Shown here one piece after another: positions 1 through 8,405 of a DNA stretch of 64,000 bases; the stretch's first letter is position 1; each line of letters begins with the position of its first letter. The notes under the pieces are model-generated. The model was not told the DNA's origin and did no database searches. It saw only the letters and a program-made list of their open reading frames with translations. The stretch spans positions 1 to 64,000 of the forward strand of contig JAQXTA010000050.1 of assembly GCA_029219245.1 (NCBI GenBank). Direction: 5' to 3'. A program made the position numbers and the translations under genes. Source of the DNA: Lachnospiraceae bacterium. GTDB taxonomy: Bacteria; Bacillota; Clostridia; Lachnospirales; Lachnospiraceae.

Positions 1-87
1 CTTCATAACAAAACCCTCCATACCTTATTATAGCATAAATACACACAAATAGCCACAATAAAATGAAGAAAATTTGACAAAAAAATA

Positions 88-118
88 CAGGCCTTTCAAG
101 GCCTGCAAAGATTTTTCT
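88..118. terminator. Palindromic hairpin, possible terminator
   Basis: CAGGCCTT and AAGGCCTG form a tight hairpin at 88-105. The plus strand continues with only a modest T-rich run, while the minus strand has a seven-T run directly after the stem. No minus-strand gene lies to its right, so the likeliest role is ending transcription from a plus-strand gene left of the window. Nothing else is recognised in the first 188 bases. Confidence 0.45.
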
Positions 119-188
119 CTTATTCCACTGTCAAACTACCGTGACTGTTTTTATAGTATCATATCAAATGAGGGGATTCAAGTAACGC

Positions 189-226
189 CGAAAACGGTTG
201 CGAAGAAACGAAAACGTTTATATACT
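189..226 (+). promoter_or_regulatory. Promoter with two LacI/CcpA-type operator-like sites
   Basis: A TTGCGA -35 (198-203) and a TATACT -10 (221-226) are separated by 17 bases. Two related motifs with an AAAACG core, CGAAAACGGTTGCG (189-202) and CGAAAACGTTTATA (209-222), lie 20 bp apart, one over the -35 and one over the spacer and -10. This placement suits repression by a LacI- or CcpA-family protein. The identity of the protein is inference. Confidence 0.5.
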
Positions 227-271
227 GAAAAGAGAGAGTTTTCAAATGTTTGGAAGGAGGAGGAAAACAGG

Positions 272-1117
272 ATGAAAAGGACAAGTCCGGAAAAAGAAAT
301 TCCAAAGAAAATTCCGGAAGTAAATCAGGATAGAGACCAAATTTTAAAAGATATCCGCTGCTTTGCACTGGATATGGATGGCACTATTTATTTAGGAGAA
401 AAATGGATTGAGGGCGCGAAGGATTTCCTGCGGAAAATAGAGCAGTCCGGGCGCAACTATGTTTTTTTAACCAATAATTCTTCTAAAAATGCGGCGGTTT
501 ATGTAGAGAAGCTGCATCGGATGGGACTGGATGTGGGGAAAGATAAAATTATTACATCCGGACAGGCTACAATTGCGTATCTGCAGCAGCATTATCCGGA
601 GAAAAAGGTCTTTTTATTAGGAAATCCGTTGCTGCAGGCAGAATTTGAACAGGCAGGGATTGTGTTGGATTCCGAAAGACCGGATGTTGTAGTAACAGCA
701 TTTGATACGACTTTGGATTATCGGAAGATGTGTAAGGTGTGCGATTTTGTCAGAGCGGGACTGCCTTATCTTGCAACCCACCCGGATTATAATTGCCCGA
801 CGGAAAACGGGTTTGTCCCAGATGCGGGTGCTATTCATGCCTTTATCCATGCTTCGGCATTCCGTTATCCGGACAGGATTATTGGCAAGCCAAATAAGGA
901 TATTGTGGATTATCTGCTGAAAAGAGTGGGAGCAGAAAAAGAGCAGATTGCCATGGTAGGGGACCGGCTTTATACCGATGTGGCAACCGGTGTGAATCAT
1001 GGACTGAAGGGTGTTTTGGTTTTAAGTGGAGAAGCAACCATGGAGGATGTGAAGCAATCTGAAGTGGTTCCACATCTTATTTTTGATTCGGTACGGGATA
1101 TCATACCTTTTTTATAA
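272..1117 (+). CDS. HAD-IIA family hydrolase (NagD/p-nitrophenylphosphatase-like)
   Basis: Predicted cytoplasmic phosphatase of the HAD superfamily, subclass IIA, 281 residues, the usual size. The frame is open upstream to 74, but ATG 272 is chosen because it follows a strong GGAGGAGG ribosome binding site and puts the nucleophile motif DMDGT at residues 34-38, near the N-terminus as usual. Motif II (FLTNNSS), the lysine motif (IGKPNKD) and the metal-binding motif (MVGDRLYTD) occur in order, with the C2-type cap between motifs II and III. HAD-IIA enzymes dephosphorylate sugar phosphates, nucleotides or phosphoglycolate; the substrate cannot be read from sequence. The promoter in front carries operator-like sites, suggesting sugar-linked control. 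Confidence 0.88.
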   Translation: MKRTSPEKEIPKKIPEVNQDRDQILKDIRCFALDMDGTIYLGEKWIEGAKDFLRKIEQSGRNYVFLTNNSSKNAAVYVEKLHRMGLDVGKDKIITSGQATIAYLQQHYPEKKVFLLGNPLLQAEFEQAGIVLDSERPDVVVTAFDTTLDYRKMCKVCDFVRAGLPYLATHPDYNCPTENGFVPDAGAIHAFIHASAFRYPDRIIGKPNKDIVDYLLKRVGAEKEQIAMVGDRLYTDVATGVNHGLKGVLVLSGEATMEDVKQSEVVPHLIFDSVRDIIPFL

Positions 1118-1127
1118 AATAGAAATA

Positions 1128-1194
1128 ACACAAGGAAAGATTTGTGTCTTCGCGCACATGACACAAACTCGACATGTGTAAAAAACGTGCGCAG
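1128..1194 (+). promoter_or_regulatory. Leader with mutually exclusive inverted repeats
   Basis: The 91-base gap before the cupin gene has several overlapping complementary segments. TTTGTGTC (1141-1148) pairs with GACACAAA (1160-1167), and also with ACACAA (1128-1133). The loop of the first hairpin contains GCGCAC (1152-1157), which pairs with GTGCGC (1187-1192), and CACATG, which pairs with CATGTG (1173-1178). The pairings nest like a pseudoknot and exclude one another. It could be an RNA switch or a set of DNA operators; no known riboswitch class was recognised. Confidence 0.4.
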
Positions 1195-1208
1195 AAAAGA
1201 GGATTTGT

Positions 1209-1631
1209 ATGGAAAATTTAAAAAGAGAGTTATTAGAGGTATTAGAATATGAAGGAATCGGCTATCAGCCGATGCTTTCCTGTCGGGGATTTCGTGTTGC
1301 CATTTTGAATTATCATCCGGAGCTTCTGACGGAAAATATCGGTAATTTCCAGAAACATGATCAGACGGATGAGGCGTTTATTTTATTGCGGGGGAAATGT
1401 ATGCTTTTTCTGGCTGAGGATGAAACATTAGAGAAAATTCATGGAGTGGAGTTGGAACCTTGTAAAATATTTAATGTGAAAGCCGGAACCTATCATACCC
1501 ATACGCTGTCAGAAGATGCAATGGTATTGATTGTGGAAGCCGATGATACCTGTGACGACAATTCGCCAAGTATCTATATTGATGATGCAGTGAGAGGACG
1601 TCTTGCAGAAATTGCAGGACTAAAAAAATGA
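1209..1631 (+). CDS. Small cupin-like protein of unknown function
   Basis: A 140-residue soluble protein with a single cupin-type beta-barrel pattern: a stretch with paired acidic and histidine residues (KHDQTDEAFILLRGK, about 49-63), a central hydrophobic strand region, and a second motif with GTYHTHTLSEDAMVLIVE near residues 97-114. The histidines in YHTHT are the likely metal or ligand contacts. Similar small cupins are found beside carbohydrate genes, but no substrate can be named. It lies 69 bases before a large glycoside phosphorylase gene in the same direction and is preceded by a structured leader. A GAGGA sits upstream of the ATG, but the site is not strong. Confidence 0.6.
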   Translation: MENLKRELLEVLEYEGIGYQPMLSCRGFRVAILNYHPELLTENIGNFQKHDQTDEAFILLRGKCMLFLAEDETLEKIHGVELEPCKIFNVKAGTYHTHTLSEDAMVLIVEADDTCDDNSPSIYIDDAVRGRLAEIAGLKK

Positions 1632-1748
1632 CACCAGTACTGAAAAAAGAATACTTTTTTTGCAGAAAAAATTTTTTATGATATAAAAAGAAAAATCACT
1701 TTGACGACCAGTATGGAAAGGCTGGAGATGAAGAAAAAGGAGAAAGTT

Positions 1749-4700
1749 ATGTGTAATCAGAAGGAAGCGTTTGTAATTGAAAATTATGGGAAAAAGTCTA
1801 CATTTGCAAGTTTCTTGCCGGGAATCGCCGGTATTCATGGGACACCGGGATGGTGTTATTATGTAAACCGAGGACAGTGCGTATCCTCTTTTGGTGTGGA
1901 AAATAAGGATCATGCCATTATGGAATTTTATCCGGCACATCAGGCTTGTCAGAATGTAAAAAGAACCGGTTTTCGTACTTTTATAAGAATAGATGGAGAA
2001 TACTTTGAAGCGTTTGCGAAGGAAGAAGAAACGCATCGTATGATGATTTTTCAGAATGGTCTGGAAATTGAAGAGGAGAATCAAGCAAAAAAGCTTCGCA
2101 CGCATGTTACCTATTTTACCTTACCGGAAGAAAAAGCCGGAGCACTGGTACGGAAGGTAACGGTAAAAAATATGGCGCAGAAAGCGGTGGAACTGGAAAT
2201 TTTAGATGGCATGCCGGCATGTATTCCTTATGGAGTAAGCAACGATGATTTGAAGACGATGGGAAACCTCGTAAAAGCATGGATGCAGGTAGAGCATGTG
2301 GAAACAAAGGTGCCGTACTACCGGGTAAGGGCAAGCATTGTGGATACGGCATCGGTGACGGAAGTAGTCAGCGGTAATTTTTCTTTTGGCTGTCTGTCCG
2401 ACGGAAGCAAACTGTCGGCAATCGTAGACCCTGATGTTGTTTTTTCGTATGATACAACACTGACTAATGCGGTCATTTTTAAAGAAGGAGGACTGGATGC
2501 GGTACAGCAGGCAGAACAGGTTACCCAGAACCAGTTCCCATGCAGCTTTTACGGAACAAAGAAAACACTGGCTCCAGCAGAAGAATTGACAATTTATGAG
2601 ATGATAGGCCAGGTAGAAAGCTATGAAGTCTTGCAGAAATTTTTAGAGAAAAAAATGGATGGAGCCTATTTTGAAGAGAAGCTATATTTGACAAGAAAAA
2701 TTGTAAATGATTTATGTGGTCACATTGATACTCATACAGCCTCTGCGGATTTCGATGCCTACTGTCGTTATACATATATGGACAATGTGCTGCGTGGAGG
2801 TTATCCGATTACACTTGGTAAGGATAAGATTTTCTATATTTATTCCAGAAAGCATGGTGATTTGGAACGAGAATATAATTATTTCAGTATGCTGCCGGAA
2901 TTTTATTCCCAGGGAAACGGAAGCTATCGGGACGTGAACCAGAACCGGAGATGCGACAATTTCTTTACCCCCTATGTTGGGACAGAAAATATACGAACCT
3001 TCTATAACTTTATCCAGTTAGATGGTTACAATCCTCTTTCGATTGAAAAGGTAACTTACATACTGCCCAAAGAAGCAGGAGAGCGTATTTTTGCAACGCT
3101 TCCAACAGCGGAAAAGGAGCAGATTGTGGAAACGTTACAGAAGCCTTTTACGCCGGGAGCATTCTTCCGCGTGGCAGGAGCGATGGAAGAAGAACAGGCG
3201 CAGCAGTATTTTGAACAGGTTATGGTAGAAGCTGTCAGCCAGATGAATGGCAGTTTTGGAGAAGGCTATTGGTCTGACCATTGGACCTATAATCTGGACC
3301 TGATTGAAAGTTATTTGAAAATATATCCGGAAAAGGAACAGGAACTTCTGATGGATGAAAGCTATACCTGGTTTTTATCTCAGGTAGCCATCAACAAGAG
3401 AAAGAAACGTTATACGAAAACAGCAAACGGTATCCGCCAGTATTATGCTCTGAACGAAGAAAGCAGACGTGATACGGAAGAAAAGCTGGTATGTGGCAGT
3501 TTTGGTAAAGGAGAAGTTGTAAAATCGACCTTGCTTGAAAAACTGCTGACACTCTGTACAACGAAATTTGCTGCTCTGGACGCTTACGGTATGGGGGTTG
3601 AAATGGAAGGCGGTAAGCCGGGCTGGTATGATGCGTTAAATGGGCTACCGGGGCTATTTGGTTCCTCTATGGCAGAAACCTATGAGCTTGGACGTATGTT
3701 GGAGTATACGATTGCTGTCCTGAAAAAATATCCGGGTAAAATCAAAATGCTGGAAGAAACAGCAGATTTTATGGAACAGGTAGTTTCCTTGGCCGATGAA
3801 TACAAAGAGGTTTTGCTGAAAGAACAGGAAGTAACCGAATATTGGAATCAGATAAATGATAGAAAAGAAGCATACTGGGAAAAGGTCTATAGCGGTATTT
3901 CCGGTAAGAAGACTGAGCTTGACTGTATGAGACTGACGGAGATTATGGAATTTTTCCATGAGATTGTAGAAACCGGTATCCGTAAGGCATGTGCAATGGA
4001 GAATGGTATCTGTCCGACGTATTTCAGCTTTGATGTGACCGAATATGAAGAAGATGAGGAAGGCATTCTTCCTAAACATTTTGCAGTAAAGAAAATTCCG
4101 CTTTTCTTGGAGGGACCGGTACGCTATTTGAAGCTGGATAATAGCATTGATGAAAAAAAGAAGCTGTATGAAAATGTAAAAGACAGCAGTCTTTTTGATA
4201 CGAAATTATCCATGTATAAGGTAAACGCTTCCTTAAAAGATGCTTCTTATGAAATCGGACGCTGTAAGGCATTTACTCCGGGATGGCTGGAAAATGAGTC
4301 CATATGGCTTCACATGGAATACAAATATTTGCTGGAGGTGTTAAAATCCGGCTTGTATAAAGAATTTATCGGGGATTTCCAGAAAGCAGCAATTCCATTC
4401 CTTGACCCGGAAGTATACGGCAGAAGCATTTATGAAAATTCTTCCTTTATTGCAAGCAGTGATAATCCGAATCAGAAGATTCATGGCAAGGGCTTTGTTG
4501 CAAGACTGAGCGGTTCGACGGTAGAATTTATCCATATGTGGTTCATTATGATGTTTGGGGAAAAACCTTTTGCAGTAGAGGAGGGAAAATTAAGTCTGTC
4601 CTTTACACCACTTATGCCGGCATATTTAATTGGTGAAGAAAGAAAGGTAGAGGCAATGTTCCTTGGACATACACCGGTTATCTATCATTTCGAGGAACAG

Positions 4701-4856
4701 AAAGATTATATTCCCGGAGAGTATCAGGTAACTGGTATGGAACTCACTTTTGCGGATGGAAATATAGAAAAAACAGGAGGAGCTGTTCTTTCTGAAAAAG
4801 AAGCAGAAGCAGTAAGAAATGATAAAGTGAAACAAATCCATGTTTTTGTAAAATAA
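1749..4856 (+). CDS. Glycoside phosphorylase of the GH94/GH149/GH161 type
   Basis: A 1035-residue cytoplasmic protein of the kind often labelled cellobiose phosphorylase. These enzymes use phosphate to cleave beta-linked gluco-oligosaccharides, releasing a sugar 1-phosphate. It is clearly longer than classical GH94 enzymes (about 800 residues) and nearer to the GH149/GH161 beta-1,3-glucan phosphorylases. An N-terminal beta-sandwich (about 1-300) is followed by an (alpha/alpha)6-barrel region. SYRDVNQNRRCDNFF is a conserved-looking substrate-pocket segment, and Asp628 in GWYDALNGLPG is the likely catalytic acid by analogy with the GH94 DWND motif. ATG 1749 is chosen over TTG 1701 because AAGGAGA lies just upstream. 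There is no signal peptide, so the substrate is imported. The exact family is inference. Confidence 0.72.
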   Translation: MCNQKEAFVIENYGKKSTFASFLPGIAGIHGTPGWCYYVNRGQCVSSFGVENKDHAIMEFYPAHQACQNVKRTGFRTFIRIDGEYFEAFAKEEETHRMMIFQNGLEIEEENQAKKLRTHVTYFTLPEEKAGALVRKVTVKNMAQKAVELEILDGMPACIPYGVSNDDLKTMGNLVKAWMQVEHVETKVPYYRVRASIVDTASVTEVVSGNFSFGCLSDGSKLSAIVDPDVVFSYDTTLTNAVIFKEGGLDAVQQAEQVTQNQFPCSFYGTKKTLAPAEELTIYEMIGQVESYEVLQKFLEKKMDGAYFEEKLYLTRKIVNDLCGHIDTHTASADFDAYCRYTYMDNVLRGGYPITLGKDKIFYIYSRKHGDLEREYNYFSMLPEFYSQGNGSYRDVNQNRRCDNFFTPYVGTENIRTFYNFIQLDGYNPLSIEKVTYILPKEAGERIFATLPTAEKEQIVETLQKPFTPGAFFRVAGAMEEEQAQQYFEQVMVEAVSQMNGSFGEGYWSDHWTYNLDLIESYLKIYPEKEQELLMDESYTWFLSQVAINKRKKRYTKTANGIRQYYALNEESRRDTEEKLVCGSFGKGEVVKSTLLEKLLTLCTTKFAALDAYGMGVEMEGGKPGWYDALNGLPGLFGSSMAETYELGRMLEYTIAVLKKYPGKIKMLEETADFMEQVVSLADEYKEVLLKEQEVTEYWNQINDRKEAYWEKVYSGISGKKTELDCMRLTEIMEFFHEIVETGIRKACAMENGICPTYFSFDVTEYEEDEEGILPKHFAVKKIPLFLEGPVRYLKLDNSIDEKKKLYENVKDSSLFDTKLSMYKVNASLKDASYEIGRCKAFTPGWLENESIWLHMEYKYLLEVLKSGLYKEFIGDFQKAAIPFLDPEVYGRSIYENSSFIASSDNPNQKIHGKGFVARLSGSTVEFIHMWFIMMFGEKPFAVEEGKLSLSFTPLMPAYLIGEERKVEAMFLGHTPVIYHFEEQKDYIPGEYQVTGMELTFADGNIEKTGGAVLSEKEAEAVRNDKVKQIHVFVK

Positions 4857-4870
4857 GATAGAACCAGTAA

Positions 4871-4907
4871 AAAAGAACCGGATGGAATCCAAACATCCGG
4901 TTCTTTT
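4871..4907 (+). terminator. Rho-independent terminator
   Basis: AAAAGAACCGGATG and CATCCGGTTCTTTT form a 14-bp perfect stem with a 9-base loop, 14 bases after the phosphorylase stop codon. It separates that gene from the maltodextrin locus. Confidence 0.85.
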
Positions 4908-4991
4908 GCTTCACATGTATATTTTTTGTGTAAAATGTACAAAATGAAAGGTATAATTTCGACTATTACTACCAAAGTTGCAAAAAGGGTA

Positions 4992-5020
4992 TTGAAAAAA
5001 TAATTGGCAGATGATATGCT
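4992..5020 (+). promoter_or_regulatory. Promoter of the maltodextrin transport genes
   Basis: A TTGAAA -35 (4992-4997) and a TATGCT -10 (5015-5020) have 17-base spacing. The predicted start near 5027 falls just before the operator ladder. An alternative upstream -10, TATAAT at 4952-4957, lacks a good -35 box. Confidence 0.5.
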
Positions 5021-5033
5021 TAGTCCAACACAT

Positions 5034-5083
5034 CGGAAACGTTACCGGAAATGTTACCGAAACCGTTACCGTAAACGATACCG
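5034..5083. promoter_or_regulatory. Ladder of four overlapping LacI-type operators
   Basis: Four 14-base near-palindromes follow one another at an exact 12-base period: CGGAAACGTTACCG (5034), CGGAAATGTTACCG (5046), CGAAACCGTTACCG (5058) and CGTAAACGATACCG (5070). Each shares its terminal CG with the next. The consensus CGNAAACGTTACCG, with a central CG, is typical of LacI/GalR-family operators. The array lies at about +7 to +57 of the predicted transcript of the binding-protein gene. The LacI-family protein encoded at 9915-10955 is the likely ligand. Confidence 0.7.
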
Positions 5084-5149
5084 GTCAGGGGATTTTCAGA
5101 CGCGGACGATAAATCATTTTATTTTCATTGGAAAGGGAGAGGTACTTAT

Positions 5150-6544
5150 ATGAAAAAGAAACTTGTAAGCGTTTTACTTTGTGCATCCATGATTTCTACC
5201 GTATTGGTAGGATGTGGTTCTGGTGAAACATCTACAACAGACAATGCAGCAGCAACAGAAGATACGGCTGCAGAAGAAACAACAGATGATGCAGCAACTG
5301 AAACAGCAACAGCTGGTGACGGTGCAGTTTATTACTTAAACTTCAAACCGGAACAGGATGAGCAGTGGCAGACATTAGCAAAAACTTATACAGAAGAAAC
5401 AGGAACTCCTGTAACTGTTATCACAGCAGCTTCCGGTACTTATGAGCAGACACTGAAATCTGAAATTGCTAAGACAGAAGCTCCTACTTTATTCCAGGTA
5501 AATGGTCCTGTAGGTCTTGCAAACTGGAAAGATTACTGCTATGACTTAAAAGACAGCGAGTTATACACATATGTAAAGAGTGATGACTTCGTATTAAAAG
5601 AAGGCGATGCAGTAGATGGTATTGCTTACTGTATTGAAACTTATGGTATCATTTACAACAAGACTTTACTTACTGATTATTGTGCATTAGATGGAGCCGT
5701 TATCTCTGATGCATCCGAAATCAACAATTTTGAAACATTAAAAGCAGTAGCTGATGACATTCAGGCTCGTAAAGATGAATTAGGTGTAGCAGGTGCATTT
5801 GCTTCCGCAGGTATGGATTCTTCCTCTGACTGGAGATTCAAAACTCACCTTGCAAACCTTCCTATCTACTATGAGTACAAAGATAAAGGTATCGGTTCTA
5901 CAGATGCAATCGAAGGAACTTATTTAGACAACTACAAACAGATTTGGGATTTATATATCACAGATTCTACTTGTGCACCTGCATTACTTTCCAGCAAGAC
6001 TGGTGAAGATGCAGCAGCTGAATTCGCAACAGGTATGGCAGTATTCTATCAGAATGGTACATGGGCATACGGCGATATCACATCCGATGGTCTTACAGAT
6101 GATGATTTAGGAATGCTTCCTATCTACATTGGTGCTGAAGGCGAAGAAAATCAGGGACTTTGTACAGGTTCTGAGAACTACTGGTGTGTAAATAAGAATG
6201 CTTCCGAAGCTGATATTCAGGCAACACTTGATTTCTTAGCTTGGGTAGTAACCTCTGACACAGGTAGAAACTCTCTTGCAAATGATATGGGATTTGTAAC
6301 ACCTTTCACAACCTTTGATGATGGTTACAAAGCAAGCAATCCTTTAATCAATGCAGCAGATGAATACATTGCAGCAGGCAAAACAGCAGTATCATGGAAC
6401 TTCTCATCTATTCCGTCTGAAACATGGAAAGATAATGTAGGTAATGCATTACTTGAATATGCTCAGGGAACAGGCGAATGGAGCGCAGTTGAAACAGCAT
6501 TCGTTGATGGATGGAAGACAGAATACGAAGCAGCAAATCAGTAA
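5150..6544 (+). CDS. Maltodextrin-type ABC transporter, substrate-binding lipoprotein
   Basis: Extracellular solute-binding protein of 464 residues that would capture malto-oligosaccharides for import. A lipoprotein signal peptide ends in a VLVGC lipobox with Cys22, followed by an Ala/Thr/Glu-rich linker to about residue 60 and then a family 1 (MalE-like) binding fold. AGGGAGAGG lies upstream of the ATG. Codon use favours GCA, ACA and GTA, suggesting high expression. Two permease genes follow, MalQ and a LacI regulator come next, and an operator ladder precedes it, so the maltodextrin assignment rests largely on context. A terminator directly after the gene should make its transcript more abundant than that of the permeases. 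No ATPase is encoded nearby; a shared MsmK-type ATPase elsewhere is expected. Confidence 0.85.
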   Translation: MKKKLVSVLLCASMISTVLVGCGSGETSTTDNAAATEDTAAEETTDDAATETATAGDGAVYYLNFKPEQDEQWQTLAKTYTEETGTPVTVITAASGTYEQTLKSEIAKTEAPTLFQVNGPVGLANWKDYCYDLKDSELYTYVKSDDFVLKEGDAVDGIAYCIETYGIIYNKTLLTDYCALDGAVISDASEINNFETLKAVADDIQARKDELGVAGAFASAGMDSSSDWRFKTHLANLPIYYEYKDKGIGSTDAIEGTYLDNYKQIWDLYITDSTCAPALLSSKTGEDAAAEFATGMAVFYQNGTWAYGDITSDGLTDDDLGMLPIYIGAEGEENQGLCTGSENYWCVNKNASEADIQATLDFLAWVVTSDTGRNSLANDMGFVTPFTTFDDGYKASNPLINAADEYIAAGKTAVSWNFSSIPSETWKDNVGNALLEYAQGTGEWSAVETAFVDGWKTEYEAANQ

Positions 6545-6560
6545 TTATAAGAAGTAGCTG

Positions 6561-6594
6561 ATGGGGTGAGTGCTTATCACTCACCCCATTTTTA
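6561..6594 (+). terminator. Terminator-like hairpin between binding-protein and permease genes
   Basis: ATGGGGTGAGTG and CACTCACCCCAT form a 12-bp stem with a 5-base loop followed by TTTTT. Such partial terminators allow more binding protein than permease to be made. Confidence 0.8.
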
Positions 6595-6656
6595 TCGAAA
6601 AGTTATGTGGTTAATGGAATAAGATTAAGTGGGTATAGTTAGAAAGGATAAGTCAT

Positions 6657-7499
6657 ATGGAGAAGTCAATCAAAAAATATTTTCCGATTTTTGCATTACC
6701 AACCCTGATTGCATTTACAATCGGATTTATCATTCCGTTTGCACTGGGTGTTTATTTATCATTTTGTAAATTTACAACAATTAATGATGCAAAATTTGTA
6801 GGCATTGTTAATTACCAGAAGATTTTTACAGATCCGACCTTTATTCATGCACTTTGGTATACAACATTGTTTACGATTGTGTCGGTCATTACGATTAACG
6901 TTCTTGCCTTTACAATTGCGATGCTTTTGACAAAGGGTATCAGAGGCACCAATATTTTCAGAACCGTATTTTTCATGCCAAACTTAATTGGTGGTATCGT
7001 ACTTGGTTATATCTGGCAGTTAATCTTAAATGGTATTTTATTATATTTTGAACGTACATTGACTTTCTCAGCAACATATGGATTCTGGGGATTGATTATT
7101 CTGATGAACTGGCAGCAGATAGGTTATATGATGATTATTTATATCGCCGGCATTCAGAATATTCCAACCGATTTAATTGAAGCGGCCAAAATTGATGGTG
7201 CTACCAATGGACAGATTCTGAGAAAAGTAACCATTCCGATGGTTATGCCTTCCATTACCATTTGTTCCTTCCTTACCTTGACAAACTCCTTCAAGTTATT
7301 TGACCAGAACCTTGCTTTGACAGCAGGTGCGCCATCCAACAATTCACAGATGTTAGCACTTAACATTTTTGATACCTTCTACGGCAGAACCGGATGGGAA
7401 GGTGTAGGTCAGGCTAAGGCAGTTGTATTCTTTATCATGGTAGCGCTGATTGCAGTTATTCAGTTAGGAGTAACAAGAAAGAAGGAGGTACAGCAATAA
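6657..7499 (+). CDS. Sugar ABC transporter permease, MalF type
   Basis: Integral membrane permease of 280 residues with about six transmembrane helices. Together with the next gene product it forms the channel of the maltodextrin importer. The cytoplasmic EAA loop that docks on the ATPase reads EAAKIDGATNGQILRKVTIP at about 180-199. The short form, lacking the large periplasmic P2 loop of Escherichia coli MalF, is usual for Firmicutes. An AAAGGA site precedes the ATG. The stop codon overlaps the start codon of the next gene by one base (TAATG), so translation is probably coupled. Confidence 0.88.
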   Translation: MEKSIKKYFPIFALPTLIAFTIGFIIPFALGVYLSFCKFTTINDAKFVGIVNYQKIFTDPTFIHALWYTTLFTIVSVITINVLAFTIAMLLTKGIRGTNIFRTVFFMPNLIGGIVLGYIWQLILNGILLYFERTLTFSATYGFWGLIILMNWQQIGYMMIIYIAGIQNIPTDLIEAAKIDGATNGQILRKVTIPMVMPSITICSFLTLTNSFKLFDQNLALTAGAPSNNSQMLALNIFDTFYGRTGWEGVGQAKAVVFFIMVALIAVIQLGVTRKKEVQQ

Positions 7500-8338
7500 T
7501 GGGTGTTAGAAAAGCAAAACATGGTGGTATTTTAACAGTTGTTTTCTCTTTGATTTCTATTATTTGGGTTTGTCCGATTTTTGTTGTATTACTGAATTCT
7601 TTTAAAAAGAAATCTTTTATCAGTATGCAGCCGTTCAAAATACCGACTGGTAAAGCATATGTAGGTCTTGAGAACTATATAAACGGTATTGAGAAAATTG
7701 ACTTTTTCTCAGCATTTTTGAATTCGTTATTTATTACAGTTTGTTCTGTTTTTGTTATTGTTTTATGTACATCCATGTGTGGATGGTATTTAACACGTGT
7801 GAAAAATAAATTTACTTCTGCAATTTACTATTTGTGTGTTTTTTCCATGATTGTTCCATTCCAGATGGTTATGTTTACCTTATCGAAAATTGCAGATATG
7901 TTACGCTTGGATAATCCGGTCGGCATTATCCTGGTATACTTAGGTTTTGGTGCCGGACTTGCAGTGTTCATGTTCTGTGGTTTCGTGAAGTCGATTCCGC
8001 TTGAAATTGAAGAAGCAGCTATGATTGACGGCTGCACACCGATTCAGACTTATTTCCAGATTGTATTGCCAATCTTGAAACCAACCTGTATTACAGTTGC
8101 TATTTTGCAGGCAATGTGGATTTGGAACGATTATCTGTTACCATACCTTGTATTGGATTTGAAAAAATATAAAACCATTCCGATTGCCATTCAGTATTTG
8201 AAAGGCGGATATGGTGCTATTGATATGGGTGCTATGATGGCAATGCTGATTTTAGCCATTATCCCGATTGTTATTTTCTACTTGTGCTGCCAGAAATATA
8301 TCATCGAAGGCGTTATTGCCGGAGCGGTTAAGGGTTGA
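7499..8338 (+). CDS. Sugar ABC transporter permease, MalG type
   Basis: Second membrane permease of the importer, 279 residues, with about six transmembrane helices. The EAA loop EEAAMIDGCTPIQTYFQIVLP lies near residues 170-190. AAGGAGG lies within the end of the preceding permease gene, and the ATG overlaps that gene's stop codon. MalG-type subunits pair with MalF-type subunits one to one. The next gene, malQ, starts 67 bases on without an obvious terminator and probably belongs to the same transcript. Confidence 0.88.
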   Translation: MGVRKAKHGGILTVVFSLISIIWVCPIFVVLLNSFKKKSFISMQPFKIPTGKAYVGLENYINGIEKIDFFSAFLNSLFITVCSVFVIVLCTSMCGWYLTRVKNKFTSAIYYLCVFSMIVPFQMVMFTLSKIADMLRLDNPVGIILVYLGFGAGLAVFMFCGFVKSIPLEIEEAAMIDGCTPIQTYFQIVLPILKPTCITVAILQAMWIWNDYLLPYLVLDLKKYKTIPIAIQYLKGGYGAIDMGAMMAMLILAIIPIVIFYLCCQKYIIEGVIAGAVKG

Positions 8339-8405
8339 TTTTTTTGGTCGAAAATTGTAGAATTAAGAAATGAAAAAAATACCTGATTTGCAGGGGGATA
8401 TTGAA

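Noticed and set aside
4936-5002. Short frame encoding about 22 residues in the gap before the maltodextrin genes
   Set aside because: It has no ribosome binding site, overlaps the promoter elements and has no pairing with downstream structures, so it is not a credible leader peptide.
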